From Mycobacterium sp. shizuoka-1 (lineage in GTDB: Bacteria; Actinomycetota; Actinomycetes; Mycobacteriales; Mycobacteriaceae): a stretch of DNA of 64,000 nucleotides. Location of the stretch: assembly GCF_002723835.1 (NCBI RefSeq), contig NZ_BEWG01000067.1:88474-152473 (forward strand). The letters are read 5' to 3'. A program made the position numbers and the translations under genes. Within the stretch, counting starts at the first letter, position 1. Each line of letters starts with the position of its first letter. Of this stretch, positions 37,114 to 45,599 are shown piece after piece. The notes beneath the pieces are model-generated. The model ran no database searches. It was not told the DNA's origin and worked only from the letters and a program-made list of their open reading frames with translations.

Positions 37114-37889
37114 TGCTGCGGCCGCAGCATGTACCCGACGCCGCGCACCGTGTGGATCATCGGGTCGCGCCCGGCGTCGATCTTGCGCCGCAGGTAGGAG
37201 ATGTAGAGGTCCACGATGCTGGACCGGCCGCCGAAGCTGTAGTTCCAGACCCGGTCCAGAATCTCGGCCCGGGTGACCGCCCGGCGCGGGTTGCGCATCA
37301 GGTAGCGCAGCAACTCGAACTCGGTGGTGGTCAGGGAGATCTGCTCGCCGGCCCGGCTGACCTCCCGACTCGGACCGTCGAGCACCAGGTCACCGACCTT
37401 GAGGACTTCGTCTTCGGGGGCGGTGGTGGCTTTGGACCGGCGCAACAGGCCGCGCAACCGGGCGACCAGCTCCTCGAGGCTGAACGGTTTGGTCAGGTAG
37501 TCGTCGGCCCCCGCGGTCAACCCCGTCACCCGATCCACCACCGAATCCCGTGCCGTCAGGAACAGGGTGGGCGTGTATCCCTCCGCCTCCCGGGTCATCT
37601 TCAGGATCTGCAGCCCGTCGGTGTCGGGCAGCATGATGTCCAGTACCAGCAGATCCGGTTCGAAGTCGCGGAACTGCGCCAGAGCTTCCCGGCCGTCCCC
37701 CGCGGTCTCGACGTGCCAGCCCTCGTAATGCAGCGCCATCTTGACCAGATTGGTCAGCGCCGGTTCGTCGTCGACGAGCAGCACCCGGATGGGCGATCCG
37801 TCGGCTCGGGACATGCGGGGCAGCTGGCCCAGGATGGCCTGGCGCGGGCGCAGGGGACGGGAGGGACTGGGGGTGACCGGGGTAGCCAT
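37110..37889 (-). CDS. OmpR/PhoB-family response regulator
   Basis: 259 residues. The receiver domain begins RVLLVDDEPAL, and Asp84 in LLVLDIMLPDTDG is the phosphorylation site, with Lys in YLTKPFSLEE completing the pocket. The winged-helix output domain has LTTTEFELLRYLMRNPRRAV and IVDLYISYLRRKIDAGRDPM. An extra N-terminal tail of about 33 residues precedes the receiver; a later in-frame start (MSRADGSPIRVLL, residue 26) is possible. CAGAAT lies 6 nt before ATG 37889, again suggesting a leaderless transcript. Confidence 0.92.
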   Translation of the reverse strand: MATPVTPSPSRPLRPRQAILGQLPRMSRADGSPIRVLLVDDEPALTNLVKMALHYEGWHVETAGDGREALAQFRDFEPDLLVLDIMLPDTDGLQILKMTREAEGYTPTLFLTARDSVVDRVTGLTAGADDYLTKPFSLEELVARLRGLLRRSKATTAPEDEVLKVGDLVLDGPSREVSRAGEQISLTTTEFELLRYLMRNPRRAVTRAEILDRVWNYSFGGRSSIVDLYISYLRRKIDAGRDPMIHTVRGVGYMLRPQQ

Positions 37890-38239
37890 ACTTCGATTCT
37901 GTAGAAAACACAGCGATCTGTCATTGAGCCCATACCGGTTTCATATCTTCACAGCATGCCCCGCAGAACAGCGACACTTCTATTGCGTTCGCTTCCTTAA
38001 GTTTTCGAGATCAGCTGTTAGCCGCGACACATCTGATACTCATCTGTCACCAAATGATCACCGCCCGTGGGAACTTCGCCTACGCCGTCGGCAACATATG
38101 GATCCAACATGGATTCCTTGAACTGATTCGGACTCCACACCTACTGTCGCGCTTATGAATTGGCGTCAACGTCGACGCTCGGACCAGCGAATCAGTTTGT
38201 GTCCTAATAAGTCTCGAATACGTAGACAGGAGTCTTGCC
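37890..38239. other. 350-bp intergenic region between response regulator and SulP fusion
   Basis: No credible gene. It is AT-richer than its surroundings and must hold two divergent promoters. Visible elements are the CAGAAT -10-like hexamer for the response regulator, a direct repeat CATCTG-N5-CATCTG near 38028-38048, an inverted repeat GCGTC-N6-GACGC near 38162-38177, and AGGAG 7 nt before the TTG start of the SulP fusion. One of the repeats could bind the adjacent response regulator. Confidence 0.5.
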
Positions 38240-40537
38240 TTGCAGCGTTCCACCGAGTCGACGACGGGTGCCGAACACCCGAGCAGGGCCTCGACGCTCC
38301 TGCGCCATGACCTACCAGCCTCGCTGGTGGTGTTCCTGGTGGCACTACCGCTGTCGTTGGGCATCGCGATCGCCTCCGACGCGCCGGTTCTGGCCGGCCT
38401 GATCGCCGCCATCGTCGGTGGCGTGGTCGCCGGATTCCTCGGCGGTTCCCCGTTGCAGGTGAGCGGCCCGGCCGCCGGCCTCACCGTCATCGTGGCGGGC
38501 CTGATCAACCAGTTCGGTTGGGCGGTGACCTGCGCGATCACCGTCTGCGCCGGCCTGGTGCAGGTACTGCTGGGCCTGAGCCGGGTGGGCCGCGCGGCGC
38601 TGGCGATCTCGCCGATGGTGGTGCACGCGATGCTGGCCGGCATCGGTGTCACGATCGCCCTGCAGCAGGTGCACGTCCTGCTCGGCGGCACGTCGGAGAG
38701 CTCCGCGTGGCGCAACGTCGTCGAACTGCCCGCGCAGCTGTTCGCCGCCGACACCGCCGGGTTGTCGATCGGACTGCTGGTGATCGGCATTCTGCTGGCG
38801 TGGCGCTGGGCGCCTGCGGCGGTCCGCAAAGTGCCAGGCCCCCTGGTCGCCATCGTCGTCGCGACCTCGGTATCGGTGCTGTTCGCGCTCGACGTCCCGC
38901 GCATCCAGCTCGACGGTTCCCTGCTCGACGCGCTGCAGCCCCCTGGCTTGCCGGAGGGCAACTGGGGCGCGTTCGCCACCGGGGTGCTCACCGTCGCCCT
39001 GATCGCCAGTGTCGAAAGCCTGCTCACCGCGGTCGCGGTGGACCGCATGCAGGACGGCCCGCGCTCGAATCTGGACCGTGAGCTCGTCGGCCAGGGTGCC
39101 GCCAACATGGTGTCGGGTGCGGTCGGCGGCCTGCCGATCACCGGTGTGATCGTGCGCAGTTCGGCGAACGTGACCGCGGGAGCCAAGACCCGCGCCTCGT
39201 CCATCCTGCACGGCGTGTGGGTGCTGGTGTTCGCGCTGCCGTTCGCCGGGCTGGCCCAGCAGATCCCGACCGCGGCGCTGGCCGGGTTGCTCATCGTCAT
39301 CGGAATCCAGCTGGTCAAACTGACCCACATCAAGACGGCCCGCCGGACCGGCGACATCGCCGTCTACGTGACGACGATCACCGGCGTGGTGTTCCTCAAC
39401 CTGCTCCAAGGTGTGCTGCTGGGGCTGGCGCTGGCGATCGTGCTGACCGTGTGGCGGGTGGCGCGGGCCCGGATTCACGCCGAACCGGCCGAGCACACCG
39501 ACGAGAACGGCGCCACCACCGATGCCGATGACAAGGAATGGCGGGTCGCGGTGGAGGGGTCCTGCACGTTCCTGTCCCTGCCCGCACTGCACAAAACCCT
39601 GGCGTCGGTGCCGCCCCGGACCCGCGTCACACTCGAGGTGTCGGTGGATTTCATCGACCACGCCGCACACCAGGTGATCGAGGACTGGCGGCGCCAGCAT
39701 GAGGCGTCGGGCGGCAGCGTCCTGGTGCAGGAGGTGGGCGCCGTCGAATTGCGCAGCGCTCTCGCCGGCCCGCCGCAGCGCGCGTTCACCCTCGTCGACA
39801 AGCGACTCGGGGTCGTGCCCTGGAGTTCCTGGCAGGACCCGCTGACCAAGAACGGCCATGAACGGCGCGACACCCCGCCGCAGGCGGTTCTCGACGGCCT
39901 GGAGGTGTACCACCGCAGGACGGCACCCCAGATCCGGCCGCAGATGGCGAAACTCGCCGACGTGCAGCAGGCGGAGACGTTGTTCATCACCTGCACCGAC
40001 GCGCGCATCGTGCCCAACGCGATCACCAGCAGCGGCCCCGGCGACCTGTTCACGGTCCGCAACGTCGGCAATCTCGTTCCGCCCGACCAGCTTGACTACT
40101 CAGTGGAGGCAGCCATCGCGTACGCGGTGGGCCGGCTGAAGGTGTCCTCGATCGTGGTGTGCGGCCATTCCGCCTGCGGCGCAATGCATGCCGCCCTGCG
40201 CGAGCAGGGCGTCGGCGCCGAGCGGGTGCCAGGGGAGGAACATCTGCGGTCGTGGCTGCGCTATGCCCAGCCCGCGGTCGACGTCTTCGACGAAGGCCGT
40301 CACCCCATCGCGACATCGGCTGCCCAGCGGGGGTTCAACACCGTGGACCAGCTGAGCATGGTCAGCGTCGCGGTCCAGGTCGACACCCTGGCGCACCACC
40401 CGTTGGTCCACGATCTGCACGAACGCGGCAGGCTGAAAGTCTTCGGCCTGTTCTACGACATCGCCAGCGCTCAGGTGTTGCACGTCGATCCGACGGCGTC
40501 GGCCTCGTTGCAGACCAACGGCATTGCGATTCGATGA
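38240..40537 (+). CDS. SulP-family anion transporter fused to beta-carbonic anhydrase
   Basis: 765 residues. The SulP membrane part (about 20-420, 10-12 helices) includes GGSPLQVSGPAAGLTVIVAG. A STAS domain (about 435-520) follows. The C-terminus (about 545-765) is a complete beta-carbonic anhydrase: zinc ligands Cys585, His643 and Cys646 (TCTDARIVP; CGHSACGAM) with the Asp587-Arg589 dyad. Same architecture and length as Rv3273. It probably imports bicarbonate or another anion and converts CO2/HCO3- at the inner face. TTG 38240 is the start, with AGGAG 7 nt upstream. Confidence 0.92.
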   Translation: MQRSTESTTGAEHPSRASTLLRHDLPASLVVFLVALPLSLGIAIASDAPVLAGLIAAIVGGVVAGFLGGSPLQVSGPAAGLTVIVAGLINQFGWAVTCAITVCAGLVQVLLGLSRVGRAALAISPMVVHAMLAGIGVTIALQQVHVLLGGTSESSAWRNVVELPAQLFAADTAGLSIGLLVIGILLAWRWAPAAVRKVPGPLVAIVVATSVSVLFALDVPRIQLDGSLLDALQPPGLPEGNWGAFATGVLTVALIASVESLLTAVAVDRMQDGPRSNLDRELVGQGAANMVSGAVGGLPITGVIVRSSANVTAGAKTRASSILHGVWVLVFALPFAGLAQQIPTAALAGLLIVIGIQLVKLTHIKTARRTGDIAVYVTTITGVVFLNLLQGVLLGLALAIVLTVWRVARARIHAEPAEHTDENGATTDADDKEWRVAVEGSCTFLSLPALHKTLASVPPRTRVTLEVSVDFIDHAAHQVIEDWRRQHEASGGSVLVQEVGAVELRSALAGPPQRAFTLVDKRLGVVPWSSWQDPLTKNGHERRDTPPQAVLDGLEVYHRRTAPQIRPQMAKLADVQQAETLFITCTDARIVPNAITSSGPGDLFTVRNVGNLVPPDQLDYSVEAAIAYAVGRLKVSSIVVCGHSACGAMHAALREQGVGAERVPGEEHLRSWLRYAQPAVDVFDEGRHPIATSAAQRGFNTVDQLSMVSVAVQVDTLAHHPLVHDLHERGRLKVFGLFYDIASAQVLHVDPTASASLQTNGIAIR

Positions 40538-40583
40538 CCGAAACAGTCTGGCCAAGAACATATTTGACTGACATATGAATATC

Positions 40584-40612
40584 GTGACCCGCAGCGCCCC
40601 GTCGCATATCGT
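40584..40612 (+). promoter_or_regulatory. Candidate promoter for the secreted peptide gene
   Basis: GTGACC (40584-40589) and TATCGT (40607-40612) are separated by exactly 17 bp and resemble sigma-A-type -35 and -10 elements (TTGACN, TANNNT). The transcript would have a leader of about 65 nt before ATG 40687, consistent with the Shine-Dalgarno seen there. Confidence 0.35.
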
Positions 40613-40686
40613 GGAGTCATCGGGCAGACGTCACGAAACCTGCACTCCCCCAATGGTTTCTCTCCCGAAATAGGAAAGGAATATCA

Positions 40687-40920
40687 ATGACCGTCAAGTT
40701 TCGCTACCTAGCCCCTGTCATCGCGGCCGGTGCCGCGGCGCTCGCCTTCGCCGTTGCGCCCACCGCCGCTGCCGCCCCCAACCCGGCCGACTGCCAGAAC
40801 AAGGGCGCGGCGACCATGTGCCAGCGGCAGGGCCACTCCTACATCCACGCCACGCCGCCGATCACCTCGCCCCAGCAGGCATGGGGATTCAACGGAGTCC
40901 CGCTCTGGGCGATCGGTTAA
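40687..40920 (+). CDS. Small secreted peptide
   Basis: 77 residues. A Sec signal (KFRYLAPVIAAGAAALAFAV, ending TAAAA) leaves a mature peptide of about 48 residues with two cysteines (ADCQNKGAATMC) and aromatic residues at the end (WGFNGVPLWAIG). AGGAAAGGA provides a strong Shine-Dalgarno 6 nt before the ATG. It resembles the short exported two-cysteine proteins common in mycobacteria; function unknown. It stands alone, followed by a strong hairpin. Confidence 0.75.
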   Translation: MTVKFRYLAPVIAAGAAALAFAVAPTAAAAPNPADCQNKGAATMCQRQGHSYIHATPPITSPQQAWGFNGVPLWAIG

Positions 40921-40935
40921 CGGCCGGCCTACCGA

Positions 40936-40983
40936 GCAAGGCCGCGGGAAGTGCCTGCCACGCAGGCTCCCCCGCGGCCTTGC
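40936..40983. terminator. Strong bidirectional hairpin terminator
   Basis: GCAAGGCCGCGGG (40936-40948) and CCCGCGGCCTTGC (40971-40983) are perfectly complementary over 13 bp. The 22-nt loop contains a second small stem (GCCTG-N5-CAGGC). It lies between the convergent secreted-peptide and hemW genes, 16 bp after the former and 18 bp before the end of the latter. Confidence 0.8.
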
Positions 40984-41000
40984 TGCATGTCGGGCCTCAC

Positions 41001-42176
41001 TCAGTCGTCGAGCAGGTCGCGGACGACGGCATCGGCCAGCAACCGGCCACGCCCGGTCAGCACCAACCGATCGCCCGAGCGGCTCAGCAGTCCCCGGGCC
41101 ACCGCCGCCTCGGCACGCCACAGTTCGGAATCGGTGAGGGCCGCAGCCGGCAGCCCGCTGCGCAACCGGATCTGCAGCAGAACGTTCTCGACGTGGCGGG
41201 CGCGCGCGTCAAGGCGTTCGAAGTCGGCGACCGGCACCTGCCCGTCGGCCAGGAGCTCGGCATAGGCGCTGGGGTGCTTGACATTCCACCACCGGGTATC
41301 TCCGACGAAACCGTGGGCTCCCGGGCCCGCACCCCACCACTGTCCACCATTCCAATAGCCGACGTTGTGCCGGCACTCGGCGCCCGGCCGACTCCAGTTG
41401 GACACCTCGTACCACGTCAGCCCGGCTGCCGAGAGCCGCTCGTCGAGCAGTTCGTAGCGATGGGCCAGCACGTCGTCGTCGGGCGGGGCGACCTCACCGC
41501 GACGCACCCGGCGGGCCAGCGCAGTGCCGTCCTCGACCACCAGTGCGTAGGCCGAGACGTGGTCGACCCCGGCGGCCAACGCGGCGTCGACCGACCGCAG
41601 CAGATCGTCGTCGGATTCGCCCGGGGTGCCGTAGATGAGGTCGAGGTTGAGCCGCTCGAACCCGGCCGCCGACGCCTCGGCGGCGGCCTGCAGGGCCCGG
41701 CCCGGCGTATGGGTCCGGTCCAGCACGGCCAGCACCCCCGGGGCGATCGACTGCATGCCCAACGACACCCGGGTATAGCCGGCGGCCCGGATCCGGGCGA
41801 AGAACTCCCCCGAGGTCGACTCGGGATTGGCCTCGGTGGTCACCTCCGCATCAGCGGCCAGCGCGAAGCTGTCCCGGACGGCGTCGAGCACCTCGGTCAG
41901 TCCGGACGCGCCGAGCAGCGACGGTGTCCCGCCCCCGACGAAGACCGTGTCGACCGCGGGCGCGCCCAGCAGGTCGGCGGCAAGGTGCAGTTCGGTCCGC
42001 AGCGCGGTCAGCCAGCCCTGCGGTGACGCACCCCCGAGCTCGGCCGCGGTGTAGGTGTTGAAGTCGCAGTATCCGCAGCGGGTGGCACAGAACGGCACGT
42101 GGACGTACAGGCCGAACGCCGTGCCGGGAGCCAGGCTCAGGTGCGGCAGGGCGGCCGAGGCGGGACGGACCGACAT
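41001..42176 (-). CDS. hemW: Radical SAM haem chaperone HemW (HemN-like)
   Basis: 391 residues. The radical-SAM cluster is Cys30, Cys34 and Cys37 (VPFCATRCGYCDF). VFVGGGTPSLLG, TTEANPES, RVSLGMQS and LNLDLIYGTPGES are HemN/HemW motifs, and the C-terminal HemN domain has HNVGYWNGGQWWGAGPGAHG. The CxxxCxxC without a fourth nearby Cys points to HemW, a haem-binding protein, rather than true coproporphyrinogen dehydrogenase. Rv2388c is the M. tuberculosis equivalent. It diverges from the nirA leader region. Confidence 0.9.
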   Translation of the reverse strand: MSVRPASAALPHLSLAPGTAFGLYVHVPFCATRCGYCDFNTYTAAELGGASPQGWLTALRTELHLAADLLGAPAVDTVFVGGGTPSLLGASGLTEVLDAVRDSFALAADAEVTTEANPESTSGEFFARIRAAGYTRVSLGMQSIAPGVLAVLDRTHTPGRALQAAAEASAAGFERLNLDLIYGTPGESDDDLLRSVDAALAAGVDHVSAYALVVEDGTALARRVRRGEVAPPDDDVLAHRYELLDERLSAAGLTWYEVSNWSRPGAECRHNVGYWNGGQWWGAGPGAHGFVGDTRWWNVKHPSAYAELLADGQVPVADFERLDARARHVENVLLQIRLRSGLPAAALTDSELWRAEAAVARGLLSRSGDRLVLTGRGRLLADAVVRDLLDD

Positions 42177-42256
42177 CCGTTCAGTGTCCCAGAACCGGGT
42201 TTTGCTCACGGCGAGCCAAAATCTGGCCCGGTTAGAGCTATCGCCGGTGTTCGTGG

Positions 42257-42262
42257 CAGAAT
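42257..42262 (+). promoter_or_regulatory. -10 element of the leaderless cysteine leader of nirA
   Basis: CAGAAT ends 7 nt before the ATG at 42270, the spacing at which mycobacterial RNA polymerase starts transcription on the A of the ATG. The hexamer includes an ATG at 42261 in the same frame, but that would be upstream of the predicted start of transcription. Confidence 0.55.
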
Positions 42263-42269
42263 GGCCCGC

Positions 42270-42362
42270 ATGACCGCCCCCCAGACTCTGCGCCGTGTGG
42301 CGCTGGTGGCTCGGCGGCATGTCGATTTCAAGCGCGTCTGTACGTGTTGTTGTCTGGCTTGA
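42270..42362 (+). CDS. Polycysteine leader peptide upstream of nirA (leaderless sORF)
   Basis: A 30-residue peptide MTAPQTLRRVALVARRHVDF, then KRVCTCCCLA, with four cysteine codons at 42339-42341 and 42345-42353 just before the stop. It starts on a leaderless promoter and precedes nirA by 120 bp. Polycysteine leaderless sORFs that sense cysteine and attenuate downstream sulfur genes are known in mycobacteria. Here CGTGT in the cysteine tract (42343-42347) can pair with ACACG (42465-42469), directly 5' of the nirA Shine-Dalgarno. A ribosome stalled for lack of Cys-tRNA would block that pairing and free nirA for translation. Confidence 0.85.
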   Translation: MTAPQTLRRVALVARRHVDFKRVCTCCCLA

Positions 42363-42456
42363 CGCCGTAGACCCGCCCCCCACCTGTACTTCAGCTGGCC
42401 GCCGGATCTGCGCAGCCGGTCCAGCTCACCGGTGGATTCGCGCGATTCGAACGTCA

Positions 42457-42475
42457 GCTCCTTGACACGAGGAGC
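42457..42475 (+). promoter_or_regulatory. Shine-Dalgarno-sequestering hairpin before nirA
   Basis: GCTCC (42457-42461) and GGAGC (42471-42475) pair perfectly; the right arm contains most of the AGGAG ribosome-binding site (42470-42474), 8 nt before the nirA ATG. The loop TTGACACGA contains the ACACG that can pair with the cysteine tract of the leader. The layout supports translation-coupled attenuation. Confidence 0.55.
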
Positions 42476-42482
42476 ACATTTC

Positions 42483-44153
42483 ATGAGTCAGCCGGCCAAG
42501 GCCGCTCCCAAGACGCGCAGCGAGGGTCAATGGGCCCTGGGCGAGCGCGAGCCGCTCAACCCCAATGAGCAGTTCAAGAAGGAAGACGACGCGCTCAACG
42601 TGCGCGCCCGCATCGAAACCATCTACGCCAAGCAGGGCTTCGAGAGCATCGACAAGACCGATCTTCGCGGCCGGATGCGCTGGTGGGGCCTCTACACCCA
42701 GCGCAAACCGGGTTATGACGGCACGTGGACCGGTGACGAGAACACCGACATGCTCGAAGACGAGTTCTTCATGCTGCGGGTGCGCAGCGACGGCGGCGCC
42801 CTGACCACCGCGGCACTGCGCACGCTGGGCGGGATCTCCACGGAGTTTGCCCGCGACACCGCCGACATCAGCGACCGGGAGAACGTGCAGTACCACTGGA
42901 TTCGGGTCGAGGACATGCCGGAGATCTGGCGCCGGCTCGACGAGGTGGGTTTGCAGACCACCGAGGCGTGCGGTGACTGCCCGCGTGTCGTCCTGGGCTC
43001 CCCCCTGGCCGGTGAGTCGCTCGACGAGGTCATCGACGCCACGCCGGCGATCGAGGAGATCGTCCGCCGCTACATCGGCAAGCCGGAGTACTCGAACCTG
43101 CCGCGCAAGTTCAAGACCGCGATCAGCGGCCTGCAAGACGTGGTGCACGAGGTCAACGACGTGGCGTTCATCGGGGTCAACCATCCCGAGCACGGCCCCG
43201 GCTTCGACCTGTGGGTCGGCGGCGGACTGTCGACCAACCCGATGCTGGGCCAGCGGGTCGGCGCCTGGGTGCCGCTCGACGAGGTCCCGGACGTGTGGGA
43301 GGGCGTGGTCAGCGTGTTCCGCGACTACGGCTACCGGCGACTGCGCGCCAAGGCCCGGCTGAAGTTCCTGATCAAAGACTGGGGCGTCGAAAAATTCAGG
43401 GAAGTTCTCGAGACCGAGTACCTCAAGCGGCCCTTGCTCGACGGCCCGGCGCCCGAACCGGTCGTTCGCCCGATCGACCACGTCGGTGTGCAGCGGCTCA
43501 AGAACGGGCTCAACGCGGTCGGGGTGGCACCGATCGCGGGACGCGTGTCGGGCACGATCTTGACGAAGGTCGCCGATCTGGCTGAAGCCGCGGGCTCCAA
43601 TCGGGTTCGGTTCACGCCATATCAGAAGCTGATCGTCCTGGACGTGGCCGATGACAAACTTGACGAGCTTCGCAGTGGGCTCGACGCCCTGGGCCTGCCG
43701 TCAACGCCGTCGCACTGGCGCCGAAACCTGATGGCGTGCACCGGAATCGAGTTCTGCAAACTCAGCTTCGCCGAGACCCGGGTGCGCGCTCAGAGCCTGG
43801 TGCCCGATCTGGAGAAGCGGCTCGAGGACATCAACTCCGAACTCGACGTCCCGGTGACGGTCAACATCAACGGCTGCCCCAACTCGTGCGCGCGCATCCA
43901 GATCGCCGATATCGGCTTCAAGGGCCAGATGATCGACGACGGTAACGGCCCCGAGGAAGGGTTCCAGGTGCACTTGGGCGGCAGCCTGGGCCTCGACAGC
44001 GGTTTCGGCCGCAAACTGCGCCAGCACAAGGTGCTCTCCACCGAGCTCGGTGACTACATCGAGCGGGTGGTCCGCAACTTCGTGAAACAAAGAAACGACG
44101 GAGAGCGTTTCGCCCAGTGGGTCGTCCGGGCTGAAGAGGATGAATTGCGATGA
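42483..44153 (+). CDS. nirA: Ferredoxin-dependent sulfite reductase
   Basis: 556 residues, equivalent to Rv2391. The sirohaem-[4Fe-4S] cysteines are Cys419 and Cys425 (CTGIEFCKLSFAETR) and Cys465 and Cys469 (NGCPNSC). Tyr71 (WWGLYTQR) and Cys163 (EACGDCPR) correspond to the Tyr-Cys crosslink known in the M. tuberculosis enzyme. It reduces sulfite to sulfide for cysteine synthesis. ATG 42483 has AGGAG 8 nt upstream; an open frame to 42432 lacks a ribosome site. It is followed by cysH and the sirohydrochlorin chelatase, which together supply its substrate and cofactor. Confidence 0.97.
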   Translation: MSQPAKAAPKTRSEGQWALGEREPLNPNEQFKKEDDALNVRARIETIYAKQGFESIDKTDLRGRMRWWGLYTQRKPGYDGTWTGDENTDMLEDEFFMLRVRSDGGALTTAALRTLGGISTEFARDTADISDRENVQYHWIRVEDMPEIWRRLDEVGLQTTEACGDCPRVVLGSPLAGESLDEVIDATPAIEEIVRRYIGKPEYSNLPRKFKTAISGLQDVVHEVNDVAFIGVNHPEHGPGFDLWVGGGLSTNPMLGQRVGAWVPLDEVPDVWEGVVSVFRDYGYRRLRAKARLKFLIKDWGVEKFREVLETEYLKRPLLDGPAPEPVVRPIDHVGVQRLKNGLNAVGVAPIAGRVSGTILTKVADLAEAAGSNRVRFTPYQKLIVLDVADDKLDELRSGLDALGLPSTPSHWRRNLMACTGIEFCKLSFAETRVRAQSLVPDLEKRLEDINSELDVPVTVNINGCPNSCARIQIADIGFKGQMIDDGNGPEEGFQVHLGGSLGLDSGFGRKLRQHKVLSTELGDYIERVVRNFVKQRNDGERFAQWVVRAEEDELR

Positions 44154-44185
44154 GCGCTCGCGCGAAGAGCGGAGAGACAAGATGA
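44150..44185 (+). CDS. 11-codon coupling mini-cistron between nirA and cysH
   Basis: ATG 44150 overlaps the nirA stop (ATGA), and the mini-ORF (MSARAKSGETR) ends in TGA 44183-44185, which overlaps the cysH ATG at 44182 (ATGA). It encloses a small hairpin (CGCTC 44155-44159, GAGCG 44167-44171) and the GGAGAG Shine-Dalgarno of cysH. The arrangement equals the DTGA-flanked insertions known as mycobacterial interspersed repetitive units, in miniature. Ribosomes could pass from nirA through it to cysH. Confidence 0.5.
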   Translation: MSARAKSGETR

Positions 44186-44895
44186 GCATTGGGGTGGATC
44201 GAGTGACCGAGGCCGAGCTGCGGGAGCTGGCGGCGCGCGGCGCAGCCGAACTGGACGGTGCCGGCGCGGCCGAGCTGCTGGCCTGGACGGACAAGCACTT
44301 CGCCGGCGACTACGTGGTGGCCTCCAACATGCAGGACGCGGTGTTGATCGACCTGGCATCGAAGGTGCGCCCAGGCGTCGACGTCCTGTTCCTGGATACC
44401 GGCTATCACTTCGCCGAGACGATCGGCACCCGTGACGCGGTCGAGGCGGTCTACGACATCCACGTCGTCAACGTCACGCCCGAACACACCGTGGCCGAAC
44501 AGGATCAGCTGCTGGGCAAGGATCTGTTCGCCAGCGATGCGACCGAATGCTGCCGGCTGCGCAAGGTGGTCCCGTTGCGCAAGGCGCTGCAGGGATATTC
44601 GGCCTGGGTCACCGGTATCCGCCGAGTCGAGGCCCCCACCCGTGCCAACGCGCCGCTGATCAGCTTCGACGAGGCGTTCAAACTGGTGAAGATCAATCCG
44701 ATCGCCGCCTGGACCGACGAGGAGATCGACGCCTACATCCAGGCCAATGGCGTGCTGGTGAATCCACTTGTCGAGGAAGGCTATCCGTCGATCGGTTGCG
44801 CACCGTGCACGGCCAAGCCCGTTGCCGGCGCCGATCCGCGCAGCGGCCGCTGGCAGGGCCTGTCCAAAACCGAATGCGGGCTCCACGTTTCGTGA
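44182..44895 (+). CDS. cysH: Adenylyl-sulfate (APS) reductase
   Basis: 237 residues. The PAPS-reductase core has LFLDTGYHFAET. Cys123-Cys124 (ECCRLRK), Cys206 and Cys209 (CAPC) form the [4Fe-4S] site that marks APS-specific enzymes, and Cys232 in KTECGLH is the catalytic nucleophile. It reduces APS to sulfite for NirA. ATG 44182 has GGAGAG upstream; ATG 44150 belongs to a separate mini-ORF. The next gene overlaps by GTGA. Confidence 0.96.
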   Translation: MSIGVDRVTEAELRELAARGAAELDGAGAAELLAWTDKHFAGDYVVASNMQDAVLIDLASKVRPGVDVLFLDTGYHFAETIGTRDAVEAVYDIHVVNVTPEHTVAEQDQLLGKDLFASDATECCRLRKVVPLRKALQGYSAWVTGIRRVEAPTRANAPLISFDEAFKLVKINPIAAWTDEEIDAYIQANGVLVNPLVEEGYPSIGCAPCTAKPVAGADPRSGRWQGLSKTECGLHVS

Positions 44896-45599
44896 GGCTG
44901 ATCCTCACCGCGCATGGCAGTGCCGATCCCCGTTCGGCGGACACGGCACGCTCGGTGGCGGCGACGATTCGCCGGCTGCGTCCCGGGCTGGATGCCCGGG
45001 TCGCCTTCTGCGAACAGAACACCCCGAATCTGCGTGACGAACTGATCGCGCTGCGCGACCAGCCCGGGATCGTCGTGCCCCTGCTGCTGGCCGACGCCTA
45101 TCACGCCCGGGTCGACATCCCGCAGATGATCGCCGCCGCGGGCGTCGACGTCGTCCAGGCCGAGGTACTCGGTGAGGACGACCGGCTGATCCACGTGCTG
45201 CGGCAGCGCCTGGAGCACGCCGGAGTGTCGCGGCTGGATCCCCGCATCGGGGTCATCGTGACGGCGGTCGGATCGTCGCGGCCCGCCGCCAACGCCCGCA
45301 CTGCGACGGTGGCGCGTGAGTTGACGCTGACCACGCGGTGGACGGCGACGACCGCGTTCGCCACCGGCCAGCAGCCCACGTTGGCCGAGGCCGCCGAGGA
45401 ACTGCGCCGCCGCGGGGCCACCCGTCCGGTGATTGCGCCGTGGTTCCTCGCCCACGGCCGGATCACCGACCGGGTCGCGAACTTCGCAGCGGAACAAGGC
45501 ATCCCGATGTCGGCACCACTGGGTGCGCACCGTCAGGTGGCCGAGACCGTGCTGGACCGCTTCGATGCGGCGCTGGCCGAACGGATCGCGGCCGCTTAG
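44892..45599 (+). CDS. che1: Sirohydrochlorin chelatase-like protein (CbiX family)
   Basis: 235 residues made of two CbiX-type halves: [20 protein letters not shown] with [20 protein letters not shown], then [20 protein letters not shown] with [20 protein letters not shown]. The metal-chelating His residues are in TAHGS and DAYHARVD. It probably inserts iron into sirohydrochlorin to make sirohaem for NirA; cobalt cannot be excluded. GTG 44892 overlaps the cysH stop. It is the last gene of nirA-cysH-che1 and converges on cysA with a 4-bp overlap. Confidence 0.88.
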   Translation: MRLILTAHGSADPRSADTARSVAATIRRLRPGLDARVAFCEQNTPNLRDELIALRDQPGIVVPLLLADAYHARVDIPQMIAAAGVDVVQAEVLGEDDRLIHVLRQRLEHAGVSRLDPRIGVIVTAVGSSRPAANARTATVARELTLTTRWTATTAFATGQQPTLAEAAEELRRRGATRPVIAPWFLAHGRITDRVANFAAEQGIPMSAPLGAHRQVAETVLDRFDAALAERIAAA

